A stretch of 8,977 bases of DNA from Pseudomonadota bacterium (GTDB taxonomy: Bacteria > Pseudomonadota > Gammaproteobacteria > Burkholderiales > Thiobacillaceae): the NCBI GenBank assembly GCA_021791235.1, contig JAJYXA010000356.1, forward strand, positions 1 through 8,977. Reading direction: 5' to 3'. Of the stretch, positions 1 through 5,828 are shown one piece after another (the stretch's first letter is position 1; the number at the start of each line of letters is the position of its first letter). The translations under genes were made by a program, and so were the position numbers. The notes under the pieces are model-generated. The model searched no databases. It was not told the DNA's origin and worked only from the letters and a program-made list of their open reading frames with translations.

Positions 1-459
1 GAAGCTGATGTTGGCCATCGACGAGGAAAAATTGCCGCCCCCCAGTCCGCACAGCAGCGCCAGGATCAGCATGGTCGGGTAGCTGGTGCCGGGGTTCTGC
101 ACCGCGATGCCGATGCCGATCGCCGGAATCAGCAGGGAAGCGGTGGAAATGGCGGTCCACCGGCGGCCGCCGACGATGGGCACCATGAACGAATAGAAGA
201 TGCGCAGCGTCGCGCCGGACAGGCCCGGGGCGGCGGCGAGCCAGAACAGTTGATTGGTGGAGAACTTGAAGCCGAGACTCGGCAGGCTCACCGCCACCAC
301 GCTCCACAGCTGCCACACGGCGAAGGCCAGGAACAGCGCCGGGATGGAGATCCACAGGTTGCGCGAAGCGATCGCCTGTCCCTCCAATTCCCAGAAGGCC
401 TTGTCTTCCGGCGTCCAGATCTCGATCACGCGGCTGCCGCCGGCGGATTTGCTCGTCAT
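1..459 (-). CDS. narK: NarK2-type nitrate/nitrite MFS transporter (N-terminal part, cut by window edge)
   Basis: Inner-membrane major facilitator protein of the nitrate/nitrite porter family, expected to exchange or import nitrate and nitrite for respiration. The first 153 residues are visible; the rest lies beyond position 1. The N-terminus carries the NarK2-like segment VIEIWTPEDKAFW (11-23) and ASRNLWISIP (31-40), then a first membrane helix (about 37-58). The second helix region reads SGATLRIFYSFMVP (81-94), with Arg86 in the place of the substrate-binding arginine of NarK proteins, followed by GGRRW (97-101). A glycine-rich helix, LLCGLGGGNF (135-144), follows. The start is fixed by an AGAGGAG ribosome binding site 7 nt upstream and by an ATGA overlap with the end of the NarK1-type gene, so the two are probably translationally coupled. 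It resembles NarK2 of the narK1K2 pairs in Pseudomonas and Thauera relatives; I recognise the family confidently, the exact subtype fairly well. Confidence 0.93.
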   Translation of the reverse strand, partial: MTSKSAGGSRVIEIWTPEDKAFWELEGQAIASRNLWISIPALFLAFAVWQLWSVVAVSLPSLGFKFSTNQLFWLAAAPGLSGATLRIFYSFMVPIVGGRRWTAISTASLLIPAIGIGIAVQNPGTSYPTMLILALLCGLGGGNFSSSMANISF

Positions 460-1736
460 GGTCTTGCTCCTCTAGGTTGTGAATCGGAAACGCGGCTTGC
501 CCCCGCGACCTGGATCGTGTCCAGTGCGCGCACCTCGGTGAAATACATCCAGATCAGCGACACCCAGACGATGGCGTAGAGCAGCATGAAGGCCGAGGAA
601 CGGATGCCGGTGAGATCGACCAGGGCGCCGAACATGATCGGCAGCGTGAAGCCGCCCAGCCCGCCCATCAGGCCGACGATGCCGGAGATGACGCCGATGT
701 TGTCCGGATAATCGTCCGAAATGTACTTGAACACCGAGGCCTTGCCGAAGGCCCAGGACACGCCCAGGACGAACAGCAGTGCGGTGAACACCCAGGGATT
801 GAGGCCGAGGGAGAAGGTCCTGGGACCGGCGACGGTCATCACGGTGAACTCGGTCTGCGGGTAGGAGAGCAGGAACAGGCAGATCCACGACACCCACAGT
901 ACCCACCAGGTCACCTTGTGGGCGCCGTAGCGGTCCGAGAGCCAGCCGCCGACCGCGCGCAGCACGCCGCCGGGCAGCGCGAAGCAGGCGGTGAGCAGCG
1001 CCGCCACCTCGATGCCGAAGCCGTATTCGCGCATGTAGTACTGGGTCATCCACAGCGACAGGCCGACGTAGCCGCCGAAGACGATCGAATAGAACTGGCA
1101 GATCTTCCAGACCCGCGGATCCTTCAGCGCCAGCAGTTGATCCCTCACCGTGACGCTGGAACCGACCTGGTGCTCGGGGTCGGAGTAGGTCAGGAACCAG
1201 AACGCCAGAGCGATGAACAGCATCGCGCCGGCATAGACCCGGGGCACCATGGTCCAGCCGTAGGTGACCACCAGCGCCGGCGCGACGAACTTGTTCAGCG
1301 CCGCGCCCGAGTTGCCGGCGCCGAAGACGCCCATGGCGAAACCCTGCTGGTTCCTGGGGAACCAGCGCGCGCAGTAGGCGATGCCCACCGAGAAGGTGCC
1401 GCCGGCCAGACCGACGAACAGGCCGACCACCAGGAACTGCCAGAACTGGTGCAGCATCTCGATCAGGAAGATGGGGACCACCGTGGCCAGCATCATCAGG
1501 AAGAAGACGATGCGCCCGCCGTAGCGGTCGGTCCACATCCCCAGCGGCAGCCGGATCAGCGAGCCGGTGAGCACCGGCGTGGCGACCAGCATGCCGAACT
1601 GGGTTTCGTTCAGGTGCAGGATCTCTTTGAGCGGGATGCCGATCACCGCGAACATCATCCAGACGGCGAAGCACACGGTGAAGGCGAGCGTGCTCATGGT
1701 CAACACCATCAGTTGCTTCGTTCTGTGGCTCGCCAT
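456..1736 (-). CDS. narK: NarK1-type nitrate transporter (MFS, nitrate/nitrite porter family)
   Basis: A 426-residue inner-membrane protein with about 12 predicted helices, the usual length for a single NarK unit. It probably imports nitrate by proton symport (NarK1 type) to supply a cytoplasm-facing nitrate reductase. Key residues of the family are present: Arg62 in helix 2 (GSLIRLPLGMW, 58-68) and Arg260 in helix 8 (PGGVLRAVGGW, 255-265) match the two substrate-binding arginines. The first nitrate signature is at about 137-153 (GVFGAGNSGAALNKFVAP) and the second, glycine-rich one at about 348-362 (GVISGIVGLMGGLGG). DRYGGR (70-75) and DRYGAHK (268-274) are the MFS loop 2-3 and 8-9 motifs. 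The ATG at 1736 has a GAAGGGG ribosome binding site 7 nt upstream. It is the first gene of the minus-strand operon, divergent from the nitrate sensor genes, and overlaps the next transporter gene by 4 bp. Assignment to type 1 rather than type 2 rests on sequence character and gene order. Confidence 0.95.
   Translation of the reverse strand: MASHRTKQLMVLTMSTLAFTVCFAVWMMFAVIGIPLKEILHLNETQFGMLVATPVLTGSLIRLPLGMWTDRYGGRIVFFLMMLATVVPIFLIEMLHQFWQFLVVGLFVGLAGGTFSVGIAYCARWFPRNQQGFAMGVFGAGNSGAALNKFVAPALVVTYGWTMVPRVYAGAMLFIALAFWFLTYSDPEHQVGSSVTVRDQLLALKDPRVWKICQFYSIVFGGYVGLSLWMTQYYMREYGFGIEVAALLTACFALPGGVLRAVGGWLSDRYGAHKVTWWVLWVSWICLFLLSYPQTEFTVMTVAGPRTFSLGLNPWVFTALLFVLGVSWAFGKASVFKYISDDYPDNIGVISGIVGLMGGLGGFTLPIMFGALVDLTGIRSSAFMLLYAIVWVSLIWMYFTEVRALDTIQVAGASRVSDSQPRGARP
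467..473 (-). promoter_or_regulatory. Ribosome binding site of the NarK2-type gene
   Basis: AGAGGAG on the minus strand, 7 nt before the ATG at 459. It lies inside the last codons of the upstream transporter gene, which agrees with the ATGA overlap and supports this start. Confidence 0.75.
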
Positions 1737-1743
1737 GTCGAAT

Positions 1744-1750
1744 CCCCTTC
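1744..1750 (-). promoter_or_regulatory. Ribosome binding site of the NarK1-type gene
   Basis: GAAGGGG on the minus strand, 7 nt upstream of the ATG at 1736. It supports this start over in-frame alternatives. Confidence 0.65.
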
Positions 1751-1769
1751 GCGATGTGATCTGCCGCGG

Positions 1770-1797
1770 AGTCTAGGCCGATCAGGAGATAAATCAA
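1770..1797 (-). promoter_or_regulatory. Candidate sigma-70 promoter for the narK operon
   Basis: On the minus strand, TTGATT (1792-1797) is separated by 16 bp from TAGACT (1770-1775). Both match 4 of 6 consensus bases. The predicted start of transcription, near 1763, would leave a leader of about 26 nt before the ATG, with the ribosome binding site inside it. The NarL-type palindrome at 1829-1844 would then be centred about 73 bp upstream, a usual distance for an activator. No full FNR/Anr box (TTGAT-N4-ATCAA) is visible, only the TTGAT half. Position inferred by eye, not measured. Confidence 0.4.
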
Positions 1798-1828
1798 TTG
1801 GCATGAGCGGCGCGCGGCGAGCTCCGGC

Positions 1829-1844
1829 TACCTAGAAAGAGGTA
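1829..1844. promoter_or_regulatory. NarL-type 7-2-7 binding site (heptamer inverted repeat)
   Basis: TACCTAG-AA-AGAGGTA is two NarL heptamers (consensus TACYYMT) as an inverted repeat with a 2-bp gap, the spacing preferred by NarL family regulators. The right half, read on the minus strand, is TACCTCT (7 of 7); the left half is TACCTAG (6 of 7). The flanking bases extend the symmetry to CTACCT...AGGTAG. It lies between a nitrate transporter operon and the genes for a NarL-like regulator that keeps the DNA-contact residues of E. coli NarL, so autoregulation and narK activation are both plausible. Further single TACCT heptamers on the minus strand lie at 1959-1965 (TACCTCG) and 1998-2004 (TACCTGG). 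Confidence 0.7.
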
Positions 1845-2005
1845 GTCCGTCGAGTGCCGGTCCTAGGGTCCAAGCCGCTGAATTTTCGGCGAAGCGTTTG
1901 AGCGCGGCAAGGGCGGTGGGGGAAAATGGGCTCGTTGCCCGGGGGTGCGAAATTCTTACGAGGTATTCCCAATTCGCTCCGGCTCCGGTAGCTTCCGCCA
2001 GGTAG

Positions 2006-2047
2006 GTCGGGCTTTCGATGGAGACACCCGAACGGGTGCAGCCCGAC
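2006..2047 (+). repeat. Nested inverted repeat in the narX leader
   Basis: GTCGGGCT (2006-2013) is perfectly complementary to AGCCCGAC (2040-2047). Inside, CACCCG (2025-2030) and CGGGTG (2033-2038) form a second perfect inverted repeat around AA. In RNA this gives an outer 8-bp stem, an 11-nt bulge on the 5' side and an inner 5-bp stem with a GAAC loop. It ends 6 nt before the narX ribosome binding site and 19 nt before the ATG. No T-run follows, so it is not a standard intrinsic terminator. Confidence 0.6.
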
Positions 2048-2053
2048 ATGAAT

Positions 2054-2061
2054 AGAGGGGG
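2054..2061 (+). promoter_or_regulatory. Ribosome binding site of narX
   Basis: AGAGGGGG, ending 5 nt before the ATG at 2067. It fixes the narX start and lies just downstream of the nested inverted repeat. Confidence 0.65.
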
Positions 2062-2066
2062 CCGCG

Positions 2067-3959
2067 ATGAACGACGAAAACCAGACTCCCCCGCAGTCGG
2101 TACTGGGTCGGCTGGGGATCGCCATGGGCATGATCGTGATCTTCGCGATGGCCTCGATCATGGTCTCGACCGTCTTCACCGAGATGTCGACGGGCAAGGC
2201 GCGGGCCATCAATGTCGCCGGCAGCCTGCGCATGCAGTCCTATCTGCTGGCGGGCGAGCTGAACCAGCCGGGCCTGACGGACGACGCGCGCCGCCGGCTG
2301 ATCGCGGGCAGCGTGCGCGAATACGAGGCGCGTCTGGACGATCCGACCCTGCTCGCCGGGGTGCAGACGGAACTCGCCCCCCACATCGCCGAGGCCTACC
2401 GCGGCATCCAGCAGCGCTGGGAGACCCATTTCAAACCCATGGCGCTCGCCGCGGTGACGGACCCGGTCAAACGCGCGCAGTTCACCGCGACCATCGGCAA
2501 CTTCGTCGCCCAGATCAACCAGCTGGTCAAATTGCTCGAACAGGAATTGGAGGACAAGATCCAGTGGCTGAGACTGGTCCAGGGGGTGTCGCTGTTCGTG
2601 ATCGTCATCGTCGTGCTGCTGACGATGTATCTGATGCACACGCAGATCATCGTCCCGCTCAACGACCTGCTCGCCTGCGCCCGCGCCGTGCGCAAGGGCG
2701 ATTTCCAGGTCCGGGCCAGGCACACCCAGCCCGACGAGCTGGGGCAGTTGGGCGCCGCCTTCAACACCATGGTGCAGGATCTGTCGCAGATGTACGCCAA
2801 CCTGGAGGTGCGGGTGGCGGAAAAGACCGAGGAGCTGGCGCGCAGCAACCGCTCGCTGGAGCTGCTCTACGGCACCATCCGCACGCTCTCCGAGCGGCGG
2901 GTGACGCACGGCGCGCTGATGCAGGTATTGCGCGAGGTGGAGCGGGTGCTGGACGTCTCGGCCGGCGCCATCTGCGCCTACGACCCGGAGCTGCGCCAGG
3001 GCCTGCCGCTGGCCACCGACCTTGTCGAGGAGGGCGGACGGCTGTCGATCTGCCCCGGCAATTGCGAGCAGTGCATCGGCGACGGCAGCTTGATCATCCG
3101 GGCGGCCGAGGCGGCGGACGGCACGTGCAGCATCTCGGTGCCGCTCACCGATGGCGGCCGCAGCTACGGCGTGATGCCCCTGAAACTGCCGCCGGGCAGG
3201 GAACTGGCGCCCTGGCAGCTGCAGTTGCTCGAAGCCGTCGGGCGGCATATCGGCGCGGCGCTGGCCATGGCCCAGCGCAACGAGGAACGGCACCGGCTGG
3301 CGCTGTTCGAGGAGCGCTCGGTGATCGCCCGCGAATTGCACGACTCGCTGGCGCAGTCGCTCACCTACCTCAAGATCCAGGTGACGCGGCTGCAAGCGCT
3401 GCTCGCCAAGCACGCGCCGGCGGCGCAGACCGGGGATGTCGTCGGCGAGCTGAAGAGCGGGCTCAACAATGCCTACCGCCAGTTGCGCGAGCTGCTCACC
3501 ACCTTCCGCCTGCGCATCGACGGGCGCGGGCTCAATGCCGCGCTGGAGGAAACGGTGCATGAATTCGCGCGTCACGGCAGCTTCGCCATCGACCTGGACA
3601 ACCGGCTGCTCGGCGTCGAGCTGGCATCGAACGAGGAAATCCACGTGCTGCAGGTGATCCGGGAAGCGCTGGCCAACGTCCTGCATCATGCCCACGCCGG
3701 CCGGGCGGAGGTCAGCCTGGAGCGCCTGGAGAACAACCGCGTGCGCGTCCGGGTGGACGACGACGGCGTCGGCATAGCCGAAGCGCAATCGCCGCTGCAT
3801 CACTTCGGCCTGAACATCATGCGCGACCGGGCCCACAGCCTGAACGGCGAACTCACCGTCAGGCGCCGCGAGAGCGGCGGCACGCGCGTCGAGCTCGAGT
3901 TCGATCCGGCCACGCCCTTCGGCAGCCCCGCGGCCATGGCCGGAGGGGGGGCGGCATGA
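2067..3959 (+). CDS. narX: NarX-like nitrate/nitrite sensor histidine kinase
   Basis: A 630-residue inner-membrane kinase that senses periplasmic nitrate or nitrite and phosphorylates the NarL-like partner. Visible order: membrane helix 1 (about 17-36); a periplasmic NarX/PilJ-type domain with the ligand-binding P-box INVAGSLRMQSYLLAGEL (48-65); membrane helix 2 (about 169-190); HAMP linker (about 191-245) and signalling helix; a GAF-like central module (about 265-400) with a cysteine cluster CPGNCEQC (Cys329, Cys333, Cys336) plus Cys303 and Cys354; and a HisKA_3 dimerisation domain with phosphoacceptor His425 in ARELHDSLAQS. The ATPase domain has N-box Asn537 (EALANVLHHAHA), G1 box DDDGVGI (564-570) and G2 HFGLNIMRDRA (579-589). 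It is somewhat longer than E. coli NarX (598). It overlaps the regulator gene by ATGA, as expected for a co-translated pair, and is divergent from the narK operon. NarX versus NarQ is decided mainly by gene context. Confidence 0.94.
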   Translation: MNDENQTPPQSVLGRLGIAMGMIVIFAMASIMVSTVFTEMSTGKARAINVAGSLRMQSYLLAGELNQPGLTDDARRRLIAGSVREYEARLDDPTLLAGVQTELAPHIAEAYRGIQQRWETHFKPMALAAVTDPVKRAQFTATIGNFVAQINQLVKLLEQELEDKIQWLRLVQGVSLFVIVIVVLLTMYLMHTQIIVPLNDLLACARAVRKGDFQVRARHTQPDELGQLGAAFNTMVQDLSQMYANLEVRVAEKTEELARSNRSLELLYGTIRTLSERRVTHGALMQVLREVERVLDVSAGAICAYDPELRQGLPLATDLVEEGGRLSICPGNCEQCIGDGSLIIRAAEAADGTCSISVPLTDGGRSYGVMPLKLPPGRELAPWQLQLLEAVGRHIGAALAMAQRNEERHRLALFEERSVIARELHDSLAQSLTYLKIQVTRLQALLAKHAPAAQTGDVVGELKSGLNNAYRQLRELLTTFRLRIDGRGLNAALEETVHEFARHGSFAIDLDNRLLGVELASNEEIHVLQVIREALANVLHHAHAGRAEVSLERLENNRVRVRVDDDGVGIAEAQSPLHHFGLNIMRDRAHSLNGELTVRRRESGGTRVELEFDPATPFGSPAAMAGGGAA

Positions 3960-4603
3960 ACGCCGGCGGCAACACCGTGATCGTCATCGACGACCACCCC
4001 TTGTTCCGCAAGGGCGTCTCCCAGCTGATCGGCATGGACGAGCAGCTCAAGCTGGTCGGCGAGGCGTCCTCGGGCGAGGAGGGCGTGGAGCTCGCCCGGC
4101 GCGCGACCCCCGACCTGATCCTGCTCGACCTCAACATGAAGGGCATGAGCGGCATCGACACGCTGCTCGCGCTGCGCGAGGCGGGTCTCGATGCGCGCGT
4201 GGTGATGCTGACGGTGTCCGACAACGGCGACGACTTGATCGCCGCGATCCGCAGCGGCGCCGACGGCTACCTGCTGAAGGACATGGAACCCGAGGAACTG
4301 CTGGCCCGGATCAAGGACGCGCTGTTCGGCCGGATGGTCATCAGCGACAGTCTGAACGGTCTGCTGGCCCAGGCCCTGCGGGAGGAGACGGTCGCCGCCG
4401 GGCGCAGCACCGCGGGCCTCACCGAGCGCGAGCGCGCCATCCTCGCCTGCCTGGCCGGCGGCATGAGCAACAAGCTGATCGCCCGGGAGCTCAACATCGC
4501 CGAAGGCACGGTGAAGGTGCACGTCAAGAACCTGTTGAAGAAGCTCAACTTCCGCTCGCGCGTCGAGGCGGCGGTCTGGGCGGTCGAGCAGGGCTTGCGC
4601 TGA
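3956..4603 (+). CDS. narL: NarL-family response regulator
   Basis: A cytoplasmic two-component regulator of 215 residues, one less than E. coli NarL. The receiver domain (about 6-122) has acidic pocket residues Asp12-Asp13, phosphoacceptor Asp58 (LLDLN), Thr86 (MLTVS) and Lys108 (LLKD). The C-terminal LuxR/GerE-type helix-turn-helix (about 153-211) reads LTERERAIL (155-163), then GTVKVHVKNLLKKLNFRS in the recognition region. Lys187, Val188 and Lys191 correspond to the residues with which E. coli NarL contacts its TACYYMT heptamers, so the same DNA sequence should be read here; the palindrome at 1829-1844 fits. It overlaps the kinase gene by 4 bp and is probably translated with it. On nitrate sensing it likely activates the narK operon, and the reductase genes expected past the left edge. 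Confidence 0.95.
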   Translation: MNAGGNTVIVIDDHPLFRKGVSQLIGMDEQLKLVGEASSGEEGVELARRATPDLILLDLNMKGMSGIDTLLALREAGLDARVVMLTVSDNGDDLIAAIRSGADGYLLKDMEPEELLARIKDALFGRMVISDSLNGLLAQALREETVAAGRSTAGLTERERAILACLAGGMSNKLIARELNIAEGTVKVHVKNLLKKLNFRSRVEAAVWAVEQGLR

Positions 4604-4629
4604 GGCGCCGCTGCCGCGATCCGGCGCAA

Positions 4630-4643
4630 TGCGCGCTGGCGCA
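4630..4643 (+). repeat. Small GC hairpin after narL
   Basis: TGCGC-GCTG-GCGCA, a 5-bp stem with a 4-nt loop, 27 nt after the narL stop. It has no T-run, so it is at best part of a 3' end structure of the narXL message. Confidence 0.3.
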
Positions 4644-4655
4644 CAGAGCATTCCA

Positions 4656-4691
4656 CGGCAAGGGGCTATCTTCTGGGGGTTCCCCTTGCCG
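4656..4691 (+). repeat. Strong 10-bp hairpin between narL and the DUF1003 leader
   Basis: CGGCAAGGGG (4656-4665) and CCCCTTGCCG (4682-4691) are perfect complements around a 16-nt loop. No T-run follows on either strand (ACAAAGG on the plus side), so it is not a classic rho-independent terminator, though it may stabilise or end the narXL message. Its right arm is also complementary over 9 bp (4684-4692) to 4765-4773, the right arm region of the next hairpin, so two mutually exclusive folds are possible. Confidence 0.6.
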
Positions 4692-4693
4692 AC

Positions 4694-4703
4694 AAAGGAA
4701 GAG
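4694..4703 (+). promoter_or_regulatory. Ribosome binding site of the 28-codon leader ORF
   Basis: AAAGGAAGAG, with AGGA 6 nt before the ATG at 4706. It is much stronger than anything in front of the DUF1003 GTG at 4789, where no good Shine-Dalgarno sequence is seen. Confidence 0.6.
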
Positions 4704-4705
4704 AC

Positions 4706-4792
4706 ATGAGGACCTTGGATGTTGACGCCGCCCTCGCTGCCGGCGCGTCCGGCCTTGCCCAAGCTCGGCAAGGCGGCCTGAATCCTTCGTGA
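4706..4792 (+). CDS. Putative 28-residue leader peptide coupled to the DUF1003 gene
   Basis: A short frame starting ATG after a strong Shine-Dalgarno sequence and ending TGA at 4790-4792, overlapping the GTG start of the next gene as GTGA. The peptide begins MRTLDVDAALAAG and ends GGLNPS; it is alanine/glycine rich with no run of one amino acid that would suggest classic amino-acid attenuation. I recognise no domain. It contains the hairpin at 4752-4774, which translating ribosomes would melt. Its likely role is to bring ribosomes to the weakly served GTG. An alternative is that it is the true N-terminus of the DUF1003 protein, separated by a frameshift or a sequencing error. Confidence 0.4.
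   Translation: MRTLDVDAALAAGASGLAQARQGGLNPS
4752..4774 (+). repeat. Second hairpin, inside the leader ORF
   Basis: GCCTTGCC (4752-4759) pairs perfectly with GGCAAGGC (4767-4774) around a 7-nt loop, 14 nt before the DUF1003 GTG. The stem is made of the same CGGCAAGG/CCTTGCC sequence as the hairpin at 4656-4691. When formed it would sit over the space where ribosomes must load for the next gene. Confidence 0.5.
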
Positions 4793-5379
4793 AAGCCCAA
4801 GCCGCCGTATCCCCGGTCTTGCCTTTGGAGCCCGAGAGCGCGCCATCGGAATCCGAGCGCGACCAGATCAGCCAGAACATCGAGGCCGTTCTGGATTTCT
4901 ACACGCGCGAAGAACTGAAGATCAGCCGCTGGCAACGGATCCTGGAACGCTTCAGCCTATGCATCGGCCAGCCGGTTTTCCTCGGCTTCATTCTGCTGTT
5001 CGTCGCCTCCTGGATGCTGGTCAACATCGCCTTGCCCTGGTTCGGCATGCCCGGGTTCGACCCGGCGCCGTTTTTCTGGCTGCAAGGAATCGTCGGTCTG
5101 GGCGCGCTGCTGACCGCGACCGTGGTCCTGACCAAGCAGAACCGGCTCGCCAAGCTGGAGGAGCAGCGGGCGCATCTGGACCTGAAGGTGACGCTATTGA
5201 CCGAGCAGAAGGCCGCCAAGCTGATCGATCTGATGGAGGAGTTGCGGCGCGATCTGCCCAATGTCAAAAACCGCCATGATCCCGAGGCGGCGGCGCTGCA
5301 GCACTCGATGAACCCGGATCTGGTGCTCGCCGCGCTGGATGAGCGCGGCGCGCCGGAAGAAAATGCCGAGGCGGAATGA
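4789..5379 (+). CDS. DUF1003 family inner-membrane protein
   Basis: A 196-residue protein of unknown function. The N-terminal 45 residues are polar; a conserved segment (about 45-60) precedes two membrane helices at about 62-83 (FLGFILLFVASWMLVNIA) and 96-115 (FFWLQGIVGLGALLTATVVL). These are followed by TKQNRLAKLEEQRAHLDLKV (115-134), the charged signature of DUF1003, and a long amphipathic, probably coiled helix to about 156. The tail (160-196) is acidic. The GTG start is the only start codon between the in-frame stop at 4723 and the conserved region; it lacks a good ribosome binding site and overlaps the stop of the upstream small frame as GTGA, suggesting coupled translation. It is not an evident part of either the nitrate block or the pigment operon. 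No enzymatic motif is seen. Confidence 0.85.
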   Translation: MKAQAAVSPVLPLEPESAPSESERDQISQNIEAVLDFYTREELKISRWQRILERFSLCIGQPVFLGFILLFVASWMLVNIALPWFGMPGFDPAPFFWLQGIVGLGALLTATVVLTKQNRLAKLEEQRAHLDLKVTLLTEQKAAKLIDLMEELRRDLPNVKNRHDPEAAALQHSMNPDLVLAALDERGAPEENAEAE

Positions 5380-5540
5380 CGCCATGTGCCCTGGGCGTGT
5401 TCTCAATGGATCGCGGCGCTTCAAGCCGATGGCGCAAGTTTGCCGATGGCCAGCCAAAATCGGATTCCAGCAGGTAAGATGCGCTTTCGATGAATCGCGC
5501 CGCTAGGCGGCTGCCGCTCCAATTCACTTCAATAGACGTC
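5380..5540 (+). other. Intergenic region before the aryl-polyene operon
   Basis: About 160 bp presumably holding the pigment operon promoter. A TAAGAT (5475-5480) resembles a -10 element but has no -35 match at standard spacing. A small hairpin, GCCGC-TAG-GCGGC, lies at 5499-5511. There is no clear terminator for the DUF1003 gene. Confidence 0.35.
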
Positions 5541-5828
5541 ATGGAAAATAATCGAACGCCGGTCTCCAGCAGCGCCGAACTGCAACGCGAAGTTGCAGAG
5601 TTGATGATCGAATGTCTCAACCTCGACGTCACCGCCGAGCAAATCGTCGCCGACGCGCCCTTGTACGGCGAGGGCCTGGGCCTGGACTCGATCGACGTCC
5701 TGGAAGTCGCGCTGGAAGTCTCCAAGCGCTACGGCCTGCAGCTGCGCGCCGACAGCGCCGACAACGTGCATATTTTCAGATCGTTGCGCAGCCTCTCCGA
5801 CTATATCGCGGCGCAGAGCAGCCGCTGA
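5541..5828 (+). CDS. Acyl carrier protein of an aryl-polyene-type cluster
   Basis: A cytoplasmic 95-residue carrier protein with the phosphopantetheine site GLGLDSIDVLEVAL, attachment at Ser50. The helix-1 region (about 12-28), LYGEGLGLDS loop (41-50), SKRYGLQLRADS (61-72) and FRSLRSLSDYI (79-89) are typical of carrier proteins in aryl-polyene and xanthomonadin clusters. It would hold the growing polyene chain. The ATG at 5541 gives a length close to the family norm; an upstream in-frame ATG at 5490 would add 17 residues with no carrier-protein homology evident. Neither start has a good ribosome binding site, so the start is uncertain. The stop overlaps the next start by one base (TGATG). These clusters often have two adjacent carrier proteins; only one is present here. 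Confidence 0.88.
   Translation: MENNRTPVSSSAELQREVAELMIECLNLDVTAEQIVADAPLYGEGLGLDSIDVLEVALEVSKRYGLQLRADSADNVHIFRSLRSLSDYIAAQSSR

Larger units (their letters stand above)
1737..2066. other. Divergent control region between narK and narX operons
   Basis: These 330 bp have no convincing gene. They hold, from left to right, the narK ribosome binding site and candidate promoter (1744-1797), the NarL-type palindrome (1829-1844), a weak plus-strand promoter candidate (TTGAGC at 1898-1903, then GAAAAT at 1922-1927 after 18 bp), single NarL-like heptamers (1959-1965, 1998-2004), a nested inverted repeat (2006-2047) and the narX ribosome binding site (2054-2061). Short frames crossing the region have no ribosome binding site and no recognisable domain. 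Confidence 0.7.

Noticed and set aside
472..1797. A 441-codon minus-strand frame overlapping the NarK1-type gene
   Set aside because: It is an alternate frame of the transporter gene with an Arg/His-rich translation and no membrane helices; the 456-1736 frame has all family signatures.
1781..1800. An FNR/Anr box upstream of narK
   Set aside because: Only one TTGAT half-site is present; the other half at the required 4-bp spacing does not match.
918..1835. A 305-codon plus-strand frame antisense to the NarK1-type gene
   Set aside because: Its translation is low-complexity and shows no domain, and it is a shadow of the transporter coding sequence.
1956..3836. A 626-codon open frame on the minus strand across narX
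   Set aside because: It is antisense to a gene with clear kinase domains, its translation is low-complexity (rich in H, Q, R, A, G), and it has no recognisable domain. It results from high third-position GC.
4656..4691. A rho-independent terminator for narXL
   Set aside because: The stem is strong, but there is no T-run on either strand and the loop is long (16 nt). It is recorded as a hairpin rather than a terminator.
5490..5540. An upstream start for the acyl carrier protein at 5490
   Set aside because: The added 17 residues show no carrier-protein similarity and the ribosome binding site is no better. It is kept as an alternative only.
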